A DNA stretch of 64,000 bases. Source: Roseovarius sp. THAF27. Its GTDB lineage: Bacteria; Pseudomonadota; Alphaproteobacteria; Rhodobacterales; Rhodobacteraceae. The position numbers and the translations under genes were made by a program. The DNA lies in contig NZ_CP045393.1 of assembly GCF_009363655.1 (NCBI RefSeq), positions 620,001-684,000 of the forward strand. The letters are read 5' to 3'. The notes below the pieces were generated by a model that did not search any database, was not told where the DNA came from, and saw only the letters and a program-made list of their open reading frames with translations. Below, piece after piece: positions 42,726-50,194 of this stretch (position 1 is its first letter; each line of letters opens with the position of its first letter).

Positions 42726-43754
42726 CTATGGATTGAACATTTGTGCGCGTCGATACGCGCTGGGGGATTTGCCAGTCCACCGTCGAAAGGCCTTGTGGAA
42801 ACTCGCCGCCGATGAATACCCGACGTCCTGAGCAATGGCCTCGACACTGCGATTGCCGGCCTGAAGGTGCCGGATCGCAATATCACGGCGCAGCGCGTCC
42901 TTGATCGACTGAAACGACGTGCCGTCCGCCCGAAGCCTGCGGATCAGGGTGCGCGGCGTCACGTGCAGGGCGCGCGCGGCGCCAGAGAGGCTCGCGGTCT
43001 CCCACCCTGTATTGCCGAGATAGGCGCGCACGCGCAGCGACTGGGTATGTTCGCTGGAGCGCGTGAAGATCCAGTCGCGGGGCGCGTTGCGCAGGAAGAC
43101 CTCGAGATCGGTGGCGGTGCGTATCCGGACCGGCCCCAGCGCCTCTTGATCGAAGACCAGGGATGTCGCCGGCCTGCCGAAGCCTGCCTGCGCGGGGAAT
43201 ATGACGGCATAGTCCTCTTCGAACGGGGGGCGCTGAAACGCGAACTCCACCGCTTTGACCGGGACTTCGTATCGGGCAAGCCAGGATATCAGGCCGTGGG
43301 CCAGTTTGAGGATCAGCATGTGGCCGAACCGCTGTGGTGGCGTGTCGCCTTGCGCCACAAGCCGCAGCGTGAGCGTGGCATCCGTTTCCACGAGGTCGAG
43401 CCGGTAGTCGTCCAGCAGCAGGTTCCAGAAGGTCGAGAACCGATAGAGCGCAGAGGCCAGGGACGTCGCCTCGCGCACGGATGTCAGCAGGTGTTGCAAG
43501 GCCCGCGGCCGGATGGGGCGCGACCACAGCCCCATCATCTCGTCCCCGGTTTCCACCGCGGCCAGTTGATACAGGCGGACGATCTGGTCCAGCGTGACCC
43601 GGCCCTTTCGCTCGTGGTGTCGTGCCGGCAGGTCGGACCGCTCAAGAAGGGACGCGAAGTGATCCTCGGAGCACAGAGGCCGCAATGCGCCCAGCCAGTC
43701 AGAGATGAACTGATTGGACACCGTGAAGAAGAGGGGCGAGGCAGCACTGGACAT
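42726..43754 (-). CDS. AraC family transcriptional regulator
   Basis: 342 aa. The N-terminal 200 residues match the AraC_N/arabinose-binding-like type seen in OruR/ArgR/GadX-style regulators (LVAQGDTPPQRFGHMLILKLAHGLISWL; VEFAFQRPPFEEDYAVIFPA). The C-terminal 100 residues hold two helix-turn-helix units: TASLSGAARALHVTPRTLIRRLRADGTSFQ and RSVEAIAQDVGYSSAASFHKAFRRWTGKSPSAYR. GAAGGG precedes the ATG. The nearest downstream gene on the same strand is the acyl-CoA dehydrogenase, a likely target. Confidence 0.92.
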   Translation of the reverse strand: MSSAASPLFFTVSNQFISDWLGALRPLCSEDHFASLLERSDLPARHHERKGRVTLDQIVRLYQLAAVETGDEMMGLWSRPIRPRALQHLLTSVREATSLASALYRFSTFWNLLLDDYRLDLVETDATLTLRLVAQGDTPPQRFGHMLILKLAHGLISWLARYEVPVKAVEFAFQRPPFEEDYAVIFPAQAGFGRPATSLVFDQEALGPVRIRTATDLEVFLRNAPRDWIFTRSSEHTQSLRVRAYLGNTGWETASLSGAARALHVTPRTLIRRLRADGTSFQSIKDALRRDIAIRHLQAGNRSVEAIAQDVGYSSAASFHKAFRRWTGKSPSAYRRAQMFNP

Positions 43755-44093
43755 TACACGCCCTTCGTTATCCTTAAATCCTGCGGCGCAGAAGACCTGA
43801 AGGCCTGTGCCGGCACGGGAAGAGTGCCGACGGTCATGCACCTGGCCTGAAGCCCGCAGGTGCAGGCGTTGGGGGCCAACTCGCGTTGGAACCCCTTGCT
43901 GGCATGCGCCACGCCGCACCGGGCGTCGGGGGCGCTTTCGCTGCAAGGGAAATCGACCCGGCTCTGCCCGGATCCGGTGTTTTTCAGTGTTTCCCCGTGG
44001 CTCCCGGGCCAGTTTTCGCCTGTGGCAAGGTTTTTCGGAAGACGGGCAGAATGGCCTTGTATTCCCTATGTTTCCTTGGCTATACGCGTCGGC

Positions 44094-44183
44094 GGAGACG
44101 TGGCCGAGTGGTCGAAGGCGCTCCCCTGCTAAGGGAGTAAACGGGAGACCGTTTCGAGGGTTCGAATCCCTTCGTCTCCGCCA
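44094..44183 (+). tRNA. tRNA-Ser (anticodon GCT), integration site of the adjacent element
   Basis: A 90-nt tRNA with the long variable arm of serine tRNAs. The acceptor GGAGACG pairs with CGTCTCC. The anticodon stem CTCCC/GGGAG frames CTGCTAA, giving GCT. The T arm GGGTTCGAATCCC is canonical and the 3' CCA is encoded at 44181-44183. A tyrosine integrase starts 149 bp downstream. Confidence 0.97.
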
Positions 44184-44331
44184 CCCACCATTTTCATTGA
44201 ACCCCATGGGACCGCTTGATAGCGTATAAGTTACTGAACTTATGCGCTCATCTGCGTTCGTTGATTTCATTGGCTTCGTTTCGATTGCGCTCTGTTCTGT
44301 TCATTTGGTGGTACGAACTGTGGTATTTTAT

Positions 44332-45513
44332 ATGGCCTATACCTCGGGAAAGCTGACGAAGAATCTGGTCCGAACGCTCGGCCCTGGGCGACATGGAGAC
44401 GGCCACGGGCTGTATCTGGTGGTCGATCCATCCGGCGCGCGGCGCTGGATCGTCCGCGTCACGGTGAAGGGACAGCGGAATCGGCAGGGAAAGCCGCTTC
44501 GCACCGATTTCGGCCTCGGCGGTGCTGACGTCGTGACACTCAACGTGGCTCGTGAACGCGCCCTGGAGTACCGCCGCCTCGCCAAGCAAGGCCTCAACCC
44601 GAAATACCACAAGGATCAGGACGTGCCCTGTTTCGAAGAGGTCGCCCGGCAGGTCCACATCGAGCGCTTGCCGACCTGGAAGAATCCGAAGCACGGCCAA
44701 CAGTGGATCAACACGCTTGCGGACTATGCCTTTCCCAAGATCGGCCGGATGCCGGTCTCGGATATCGACCAGCCGGAAATCTTGCAGGTGTTGTCGCCGA
44801 TCTGGACCGAGAAACACGAAACCGCGCGCAGGGTGGCGCAGCGGATGAAGGCGGTCCTCGATGTGGCCCGGTCTCGTGGCTACCGCGAGGGTGAAAACCC
44901 CGTGGCGGTCGTGATGGACGCCCGTGTGCTGCCGCGCGTGAAGGCGAAGGTGAAGCACCATAACGCAATGCGCTGGCAGGATGTGCCCGCATTCTACGCG
45001 CAGCTCTCGCAACAAAGCGGCATGGCGGCCAAAGCGTTGATGTTCACCTGCCTGACCGGGTGCCGAACCAGCGAGGTTCTGCAAGCTGTCTGGGAGGAGT
45101 TTGACTTTGACGACTTGATTTGGACGATCCCAGAAGAACGCACCAAGACGGGTGCTGAACACCGCGTCCCGCTTACAGATCAGATGTTGGCAATTATCGA
45201 GCCATTGAAGGCACTGCGCTCTGAATGCGTTTTTGAAGGCCAGCGCCGGCACAAGCCGCTGTCGAACATGTCGATGCTGATGTTGCTCCGGCGTATGAAT
45301 ATCGACGGCGTGACCGTGCACGGTTTCAGATCAGCATTTCGGGATTGGGCTGCCGAGGAGGGTCATCACCCACGCGAGGTGGCGGAAATGAGCTTGGGGC
45401 ACAAGGTCGGGTCGGAGGTGGAGCGAGCCTATGCGCGATCTGATCTTCTTTCCAGAAGGCGCGAACTGATGCGCGATTGGAACCATTTCGCTTGTTCGCA
45501 ACGTGGGGGCTGA
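44332..45513 (+). CDS. Tyrosine-type site-specific integrase (P4 type)
   Basis: 393 aa. The N-terminal DUF4102-like arm-binding region is GKLTKNLVRTLGPGRHGDGHGLYLVVDPSGARRWIVRVTVKG. The catalytic domain shows Arg I in LTGCRTSEVLQAVWEEFD, Lys in PEERTKTGAEHRVPL, the HxxR box in VTVHGFRSAFRDWAAEE, the Leu-Gly-His of MSLGHKVGS, and the nucleophile Tyr in VERAYARSDLL. It recombines element attP with the tRNA-Ser 3' end. The ATG at 44332 is chosen because the domain begins right after it. First gene of the element. Confidence 0.96.
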   Translation: MAYTSGKLTKNLVRTLGPGRHGDGHGLYLVVDPSGARRWIVRVTVKGQRNRQGKPLRTDFGLGGADVVTLNVARERALEYRRLAKQGLNPKYHKDQDVPCFEEVARQVHIERLPTWKNPKHGQQWINTLADYAFPKIGRMPVSDIDQPEILQVLSPIWTEKHETARRVAQRMKAVLDVARSRGYREGENPVAVVMDARVLPRVKAKVKHHNAMRWQDVPAFYAQLSQQSGMAAKALMFTCLTGCRTSEVLQAVWEEFDFDDLIWTIPEERTKTGAEHRVPLTDQMLAIIEPLKALRSECVFEGQRRHKPLSNMSMLMLLRRMNIDGVTVHGFRSAFRDWAAEEGHHPREVAEMSLGHKVGSEVERAYARSDLLSRRRELMRDWNHFACSQRGG

Positions 45514-45516
45514 TCT

Positions 45517-46182
45517 GTGGCAACTGAAATCGAACATGTCGCGGCAAGAATTTCCCACCTGTCTTTCATTTCGGAGTTTGACGCCGCGTGGCTCGCCATA
45601 CGAGCGCTGCTAATAGCAACTAAGACGAAGGCCAACTTTTTGAAGCTGCATACCGGGCTGCTGGAGATTCGAGCTCGGGATCAGTACCTGAAGACCGGTA
45701 GGCGGGACGCACTGTGGCCAACCCCTGGCTCTGATCCATTGTTGCTTGAAGGCGCTGTTCGATATGCAGTGAAACAATGCGCCTTGGGTCAGGATGAAAT
45801 GTGCCAGGACGTCATGCGCCTAGGAGATGTGCTGCGCCGGATCGTCATTCATGGGTCATCCAAGGGAACGGCATATGCTGACGCACAGGGGTTTGCCCAG
45901 CAAGAATATAAGAGCGTGCTCGATACGGAAGGGATCGAAGTCGCACGGAACTACCTAGGACGAAGTCCTCGATCACTACAGAAGCTATGGGCGCTCTACG
46001 AGCCGGTGCTGGCATATGTGTATTTGGACTACGCTCAAGCGCAACGACTCGCGGCGCGTGTTCCTGGTTTCGACCATTCGCACATTGTTCAGTTCCCGTA
46101 TCTGTTCCGAGATCTCCTGAACATGGCAACGCATACCAAACCAATCAAACAGAAAAGAATGCAAGTCATTGTTTTCAAGTAG
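45517..46182 (+). CDS. Unknown protein adjacent to the integrase
   Basis: 221 aa from a GTG at 45517, three bases after the integrase stop, which implies coupling. The protein is helical and soluble: RISHLSFISEFDAAWLAIRALLIATKTKANFLKLHTGLLEIR, then VKQCALGQDEMCQDVMRLGDVLRRIVI and YLGRSPRSLQKLWALYEPVLAYVYLDYAQAQRLAARV. No domain recognised. Composition is less GC-rich than the core genome. By position it may act in integration control or element maintenance, but that is guesswork. Confidence 0.6.
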   Translation: MATEIEHVAARISHLSFISEFDAAWLAIRALLIATKTKANFLKLHTGLLEIRARDQYLKTGRRDALWPTPGSDPLLLEGAVRYAVKQCALGQDEMCQDVMRLGDVLRRIVIHGSSKGTAYADAQGFAQQEYKSVLDTEGIEVARNYLGRSPRSLQKLWALYEPVLAYVYLDYAQAQRLAARVPGFDHSHIVQFPYLFRDLLNMATHTKPIKQKRMQVIVFK

Positions 46183-46278
46183 AAAGATGTTGCTTTTTCG
46201 ATTGCGCTAGGACGTTTGCGGCAGGCTGGTCAATATGGATGTAGTCGAACGCAACCGAAGAAAGGCGATGTCGGAACA

Positions 46279-46482
46279 ATGGAGATTTTTGAGAACGAAC
46301 GTGTCTACGATGATGGTGACAAAGAGCTTGATCTTATCGCCCCTCGCGCGAAACGGGCGCAGTGGCGTCACCGGCGGGTGGGCCCGGCATGGGTCAAGTT
46401 CGGTCGGCGGGTGAAATACCTCGGGCGCGATCTGAACGCTTACATCGAAGAGAACCGCGTCTCTCCTGGTGATGCGGCATAG
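46279..46482 (+). CDS. Excisionase-like / AlpA-type small DNA-binding protein
   Basis: 67 aa. The second half, WRHRRVGPAWVKFGRRVKYLGRDLNAYIEENRV, matches the wing and end of the winged-helix HTH_17/AlpA fold (GPxxxKxGrrVrYrxxDLxxWl). The first helices normally reading ytxeEaAxxLgvs are replaced by an acidic stretch (DDGDKELDLIAPRAKRAQ), so this is a truncated or divergent member. In integrative elements such proteins direct excision or repress the integrase. Start at 46279 with GGA close upstream. Confidence 0.65.
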   Translation: MEIFENERVYDDGDKELDLIAPRAKRAQWRHRRVGPAWVKFGRRVKYLGRDLNAYIEENRVSPGDAA

Positions 46483-46644
46483 GCTCCAAAGTACAAAGCC
46501 CCGCACGGGGCGGGGCCTTGTCGTATTCGCGTAATCACCGGAATCCTAGGACAAACGCGCCCCAGATTTCAACCCCATGACAGATGCCGAACACCGGCAA
46601 TCGCCAGCCCAACCGCAATTGGGTTGACGGGAAAGGTTTGCCCT

Positions 46645-47499
46645 ATGGCGCGCAAGAAATTTGCCATGCTCAATGTCTCGCTGCTTAACTCAGCTGCTTT
46701 TCGCGGCCTTCGAAGTTGCACAGACAGAAACGTCTACTTCACCGCACATCTGAGTTCTCAGGCCGATTATTCCGGCTTGTTCAGATATCCACGTTCTCTC
46801 TTTGCATCCGAGGCAGGGATTACAGAGGAGCAGCTGCAAGTCTCGGTTCAGCGACTGAACGATGCGCAGTTGCTTGAATATGATTCAGAGGTCGAACTGC
46901 TCAGAATCTCTGGTTGGTTTCGGTCCATAAATTGTCCTGACAATCTCTCGCGCGTCCAGAACCTGGCGCAGGGTTATCTGTCCGGCGAACTGCCGACCAC
47001 TGACATTTGTCGCCGCTCTATCGCTGAGTTCGTCCTGGGGTGCCTCGCTCGGGCGCAGCGTTTCAAAGCGGGCAGCGAGCACGGGCCGAAGATCGTCGAT
47101 GAAATTCGCGTATTCCTGGCGACCGCGGGGGTCGTGTTTCGGAACCTGCGACCGTTTCTAGAGGAAGAGTTTCGGGAATACGGCGCGTCGGTTGCTCGCG
47201 AGTTCGAAGATGTGATGCTTGGTCTCGTAGAAGCGGAAGCCAAGATGCAGCGAGCAGCTGACAGAGTTCAGATGCAGGAGGCCATCAGGGTGGCGGCAGG
47301 GTGCGATCAGGGTGGGGACACCCTGCCGCCACAAGAGAAAAGAGAAGATTCAAAAAATACAAAAAAAGAAAAAATGGCCTTTCCGGATGACTTCACAGCC
47401 ACTGGCGAGATTGACGGCAATCAGGCCGGGAAGAGTGCTCGCCCTTTAGCCGCGACCCTGAATAGTCCGTTAGTTCGCGCACTTCGCGCCTCGGCTTGA
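46645..47499 (+). CDS. Replication-initiator-like winged-helix protein
   Basis: 284 aa. The opening SLLNSAAFRGLRSCTDRNVYFTAHLSSQADYSGLFRYPRSLFASEAGITEEQLQVSVQRLNDAQLLEYDSEVELLRI follows the logic of phage/plasmid replication-organiser N-terminal winged helices, where a resident cell state selects the helix-turn-helix. The middle is helical; the tail is low-complexity (EDSKNTKKEKM). No Rep catalytic motif is visible, so it would be an origin-binding protein or regulator. AAAGG sits 8 nt before the ATG at 46645. Function is inference from pattern and place. Confidence 0.55.
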   Translation: MARKKFAMLNVSLLNSAAFRGLRSCTDRNVYFTAHLSSQADYSGLFRYPRSLFASEAGITEEQLQVSVQRLNDAQLLEYDSEVELLRISGWFRSINCPDNLSRVQNLAQGYLSGELPTTDICRRSIAEFVLGCLARAQRFKAGSEHGPKIVDEIRVFLATAGVVFRNLRPFLEEEFREYGASVAREFEDVMLGLVEAEAKMQRAADRVQMQEAIRVAAGCDQGGDTLPPQEKREDSKNTKKEKMAFPDDFTATGEIDGNQAGKSARPLAATLNSPLVRALRASA

Positions 47500-47513
47500 T
47501 GTCGGGTGGGGTC

Positions 47514-47990
47514 ATGAGTTCTGGTGAAGTGCAAAGAGCAAGGCGACCCGGTTCTAGGTCTTCGACCGTCAAACCGGGGCCTTGCGAGGGGCGGCAAGCC
47601 TCCCCTTCGAACCCCAACCGGACCGCGCGGGGCGCGATCCCCTCGGAGAAGCAGGAAGCCGTGTTCTTCTACTGCTCCTCCGAGGAAAAGGCGCTGATCC
47701 GGCAGGCGGCTGCGGATCGCGGACTGTCCATGTCCGCCATGCTTCGGCAGCTCGCCACGGGTGCGGCTCCGAAGCGGCGCAAGCCTGCGCCCCGTGTCGA
47801 TCCCGCACTCGTGCTGGCTGTGTCCCGCTATGGCGGGAACCTCAACCAGATCGCGCGGTGGCTCAACACGGCGACCCGCGCGGGCCGGGCCAGCGAGATC
47901 GAGGCCCTGCGCGTGGCGGCGGCGCTGGTCGGCATCGAGCGGCGGTTGGCGGAGATCATCGCCCAGCACCGGAGGCCGCCCGGATGCTGA
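47514..47990 (+). CDS. mobC: MobC-family relaxosome protein
   Basis: About 158 aa (ATG at 47514; ATG at 47499, overlapping the previous stop, is an alternative). After a disordered basic start, EAVFFYCSSEEKALIRQAAADRGLSMSAMLRQLATG is a ribbon-helix-helix-like segment, and LVLAVSRYGGNLNQIARWLNTATRAG is the MobC hallmark. MobC melts or bends DNA near the nick site and recruits the relaxase at oriT. The stop overlaps the relaxase start by 7 bp (ATGCTGA). Confidence 0.9.
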   Translation: MSSGEVQRARRPGSRSSTVKPGPCEGRQASPSNPNRTARGAIPSEKQEAVFFYCSSEEKALIRQAAADRGLSMSAMLRQLATGAAPKRRKPAPRVDPALVLAVSRYGGNLNQIARWLNTATRAGRASEIEALRVAAALVGIERRLAEIIAQHRRPPGC

Positions 47991-49528
47991 TCAAGTTTTT
48001 CCCCAACGGCAAGGGCGGCGGCGCGGGGCCTGTCGAATACCTGACCGCCCGCACCGTGCTGGCCTATGACGACAACCGCGACTTGATCCGCGATGCATCC
48101 GGCCAGCCCATGACCGTGATCCGCGAACCGCTGCCGGAGGTCCTGCGCGGCGATCCTCAGGGCATGATCGACCTGATCGACGCTTGCCCGCACAAATGGA
48201 CCTATCGCGCCGGTGTCGTCAGCTTCGCCCGCGAGGACGCCCCGACCGAAGACCAGCAGCAGGAGGTGATCGACCGTTTCGAGGAGATCGCCTTCGCCGG
48301 CCTCGACGCCGACCGCTACGCCTGCCTCTGGGTGCGCCACACCCACGAGGATCGCGTCGAGCTGCATTTCTGCACGCCGCGCATGGAGCTGCACAGCGGA
48401 CGCAGCCTCAACATCGCGCCCCCCGGCTACGAACGCGCCTTCGACAGCCTGCGCGACCTGATGAACAAGACCCACGACTGGGCCGATCCCATGGATGTGG
48501 AACGCGCGGCCGAGGTCAAGCCGGTGTCCGAAGCGCCCGACCGCGCCGCCGGGCGCGACGGGCTCCATGCCTGGATCGGCGACCAGATTTCCATGGGGCT
48601 GATCGAGGACCGTGCCGGAATGATCGCTGCGCTGACCGATGCGGGTTTCGAAGTGCCCCGCGCGGGCAAGAATTACCTGACCGTCAAAGACCCCGAGACC
48701 GAAGAACGGTTTCGCCTGAGAGGAGAGATTTTCCATGAAGACTGGAGAGCCGAAGCAACGGCTGAGCGAAAAGCTGAACGCAGACATGGAGCGGATCAGG
48801 GCAGAGAACGCCGCCTCGATCGACGCACAGTTGCAGAGCTTCAGGACCGATTTGAAGACCATTGCCGAAAACGCGCTGGCTACAATCAAGACCGATACGG
48901 AAGGCTACCTGCTGCGCGTGAGGAAGCACCTCATGAGGCAGAGCGCGAACGCAGCGCGGCCGGAATGGAAGGCCCTGATGTGGCCGATGCTGGTGGCCTG
49001 CTGCCTGATGATCAGCGCCGGGGTCTCGACCTGGACGGTGATGACCTGGCTGATGCCCAACCTGAACACGATGGGGCTCCGGGTGATCGAGCGGCCGGAG
49101 GCGACCTATCTGATCCCGCGCAGCGGCCGGGCGGTGCTGGCCCGCTGTTCGCTGGCGGGGGAACCCGTGGACTGCCTCATGATCCCGAAGGAGTGAGCGA
49201 TGGATGGTCTGACGCCGCTCGAACGCGAATTGCTGGGCTACGTCGAGCAGTTGACGGAAGCCTCGAAGGCATCCGCGCGGGAATTGGCCGCCTCCGGACA
49301 GGACAGGCGGACGGAACTGGATGGGTTGCGCGGCTCCATGATCGCGTTGCTCAGGTCGCAGCTCTCATTGGTCGAAGCCTTGAACGGCTGGATGCAGGAT
49401 GGCCCCGACACCACGCAGGCCCCGTCGAAGCTGAAGGACAGCCTGTCGCTCGCGCTGGAGGCGCAGAAGCGCCTCGGGACGCGGTGAACGACGAGATGGG
49501 GGAGGACGTGCATGGGCTACGCCATTGA
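47984..49528 (+). CDS. mobA: MobA/MbeA-type relaxase (ColE1-like, MOBP HEN group)
   Basis: 514 aa. The N-terminal 250 residues align in order with ColE1 MbeA: MLIKFFPNGKGGGAGPVEYL, YRAGVVSFAREDAPT, CLWVRHTHEDRVELHFCTPRMELHSGR, and VPRAGKNYLTVKDPE with FRLRGEIFHEDW. It nicks oriT and stays attached to the 5' end for conjugative transfer. The metal-site motif is H-E-H here, where ColE1 relaxases have H-E-N. The C-terminal 260 residues are biased and overlap two other genes in the +1 frame (48735-49196 and 49200-49487), exactly as in ColE1. Length is close to MbeA. Confidence 0.92.
   Translation: MLIKFFPNGKGGGAGPVEYLTARTVLAYDDNRDLIRDASGQPMTVIREPLPEVLRGDPQGMIDLIDACPHKWTYRAGVVSFAREDAPTEDQQQEVIDRFEEIAFAGLDADRYACLWVRHTHEDRVELHFCTPRMELHSGRSLNIAPPGYERAFDSLRDLMNKTHDWADPMDVERAAEVKPVSEAPDRAAGRDGLHAWIGDQISMGLIEDRAGMIAALTDAGFEVPRAGKNYLTVKDPETEERFRLRGEIFHEDWRAEATAERKAERRHGADQGRERRLDRRTVAELQDRFEDHCRKRAGYNQDRYGRLPAAREEAPHEAERERSAAGMEGPDVADAGGLLPDDQRRGLDLDGDDLADAQPEHDGAPGDRAAGGDLSDPAQRPGGAGPLFAGGGTRGLPHDPEGVSDGWSDAARTRIAGLRRAVDGSLEGIRAGIGRLRTGQADGTGWVARLHDRVAQVAALIGRSLERLDAGWPRHHAGPVEAEGQPVARAGGAEAPRDAVNDEMGEDVHGLRH
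48735..49196 (+). CDS. mobB: MobB/MbeB-like mobilization protein nested in the relaxase gene
   Basis: 153 aa in the +1 frame inside mobA. N-terminal 75 residues are a coiled coil (QRLSEKLNADMERIRAENAASIDAQLQSFRTDLKTIAENALATIK). Residues 95-120 are hydrophobic (LMWPMLVACCLMISAGVSTWTVMTWL), then a short extracytoplasmic-like tail with two cysteines. This is the MbeB layout of a coiled coil plus membrane anchor, where the protein steadies the relaxosome at the membrane. AGGAGAG lies 7 nt upstream, and the start follows the FRLRGEIFHED relaxase block at the same place as in ColE1, from memory. Confidence 0.85.
   Translation: MKTGEPKQRLSEKLNADMERIRAENAASIDAQLQSFRTDLKTIAENALATIKTDTEGYLLRVRKHLMRQSANAARPEWKALMWPMLVACCLMISAGVSTWTVMTWLMPNLNTMGLRVIERPEATYLIPRSGRAVLARCSLAGEPVDCLMIPKE
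49200..49487 (+). CDS. mobD: MobD/MbeD-like mobilization protein nested in the relaxase gene
   Basis: 95 aa in the same +1 frame as mobB, starting one codon after its stop, so re-initiation is likely; AAGGAG is 8 nt upstream. LTPLERELLGYVEQLTEASKASARELAASG matches the MbeD/MobD opening (LTxLExqLLxaLEqL), and the whole protein is predicted helical. MbeD has been linked to ColE1 mobilization and entry exclusion. It lies wholly inside mobA. Confidence 0.8.
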   Translation: MDGLTPLERELLGYVEQLTEASKASARELAASGQDRRTELDGLRGSMIALLRSQLSLVEALNGWMQDGPDTTQAPSKLKDSLSLALEAQKRLGTR

Positions 49529-49787
49529 TGGGCAAATCCGGCTCTCCGCCGGACACGCAACACTGAACAAGCAACACGCGACACTGAACAGGGGACAGGC
49601 AACACCGGACACTGAACACGCGACACGCGACACGCGACACGCGACACGCGACACGCGACACGCGACCGTGGCCACTCAACACCGGACAGTCAACACGCAA
49701 CAGGCGACACCGGACAAGCGACAAGCAACACGCAACACCGAACATGCAACACTGAACACTGAACAAACGACGGGAGCAACCGCATGA
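49512..49787 (+). CDS. Peptide of 11 heptapeptide repeats encoded by 7-bp tandem DNA repeats
   Basis: 91 aa: 14 leading residues, then eleven heptapeptides such as HATLNKQ, HATLNRG, QATPDTE, HATRDTR (twice), HATVATQ and QATRNTE, consensus (H/Q)AT-x-(N/D)-T-x. It has a strong GGGAGG ribosome site 6 nt before the ATG, starts inside the end of mobA, and its TGA overlaps the ATG of the next gene (ATGA). These signals argue that it is translated. Predicted strongly hydrophilic, Thr-rich, without Cys or membrane segment. No known family. A 7-bp gain or loss would shift the frame. Confidence 0.6.
   Translation: MGYAIDGQIRLSAGHATLNKQHATLNRGQATPDTEHATRDTRHATRDTRHATVATQHRTVNTQQATPDKRQATRNTEHATLNTEQTTGATA
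49552..49768 (+). repeat. 31-unit heptanucleotide tandem repeat (217 bp)
   Basis: 31 consecutive 7-bp units in perfect phase with no insertion or deletion. The consensus is (G/A)ACA(C/a)(G/C)(C/G), including six identical GACACGC units at 49622-49663. Most units begin RACA; only GACCGTG and GCCACTC at 49664-49677 stray. The region is entirely inside the ORF at 49512-49787. Confidence 0.95.
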
Positions 49788-50194
49788 TTTATCGAGCTAT
49801 CCTATTTCTGGCTTTGATTGCCGCTCCGGCGATGGCGGACCAGATCGAGTTGAGCAATTCTATCCAACCCGCAGAGACCGACCGCTACGGTTGCGCGATC
49901 CGCCCGCGCCCGGACCGCCTGACCTTCCGCTCTTTTCGCGATGCGTGGCGCTCCGTCGCAGCGGACGATCTCTATAGTCTTCGGCGTCATCAGATGGCGC
50001 TGGAGGCCGGTTCTTGCGATTGCGAGACTCTGTGGCCCGACTGGTCCATCATCGAGGGCGAGTTCGAGGAGCTGGGCTTTGCCGCCCCGACCGGCACCGA
50101 CAGTCTGCATATCGCATGGTCTGCGGAAGAGTATTTCCCTGTCATTTCCGATCTTCGTGATCGGTTGCGCATTCAGTGCCAGGAGGCGGAGTGA
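49784..50194 (+). CDS. Small exported protein upstream of virB6
   Basis: 136 aa. Signal peptide MIYRAILFLALIAAPAMA, cleavage before DQIELS. The mature protein is acidic with cysteines in DRYGCAIRP, EAGSCDCETLWPDW and IQCQE, so periplasmic with disulfides. No lipobox is evident. The start overlaps the heptad-repeat ORF stop (ATGA) and its stop overlaps the virB6 start (TGATG). Small exported proteins next to VirB6 in conjugation operons are often entry-exclusion or VirB5/7-like factors; whether this is one is inference. Family not recognised. Confidence 0.75.
   Translation: MIYRAILFLALIAAPAMADQIELSNSIQPAETDRYGCAIRPRPDRLTFRSFRDAWRSVAADDLYSLRRHQMALEAGSCDCETLWPDWSIIEGEFEELGFAAPTGTDSLHIAWSAEEYFPVISDLRDRLRIQCQEAE

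Noticed and set aside
46496..46520. Terminator after the excisionase-like gene
   Set aside because: A GC-rich stem is present but there is no T-run, so not called.
47582..47983. Upstream extension of the relaxase frame
   Set aside because: It overlaps mobC out of frame and has no domain similarity; the relaxase fold begins exactly at the ATG at 47984.
49351..49766. Minus-strand ORFs across the heptamer repeats
   Set aside because: Open frames follow automatically from the stop-free repeat; no ribosome site and opposite to the coupled operon.
49552..49768. CRISPR array
   Set aside because: Units are 7 bp with no spacers and no cas genes; it is a simple tandem repeat.
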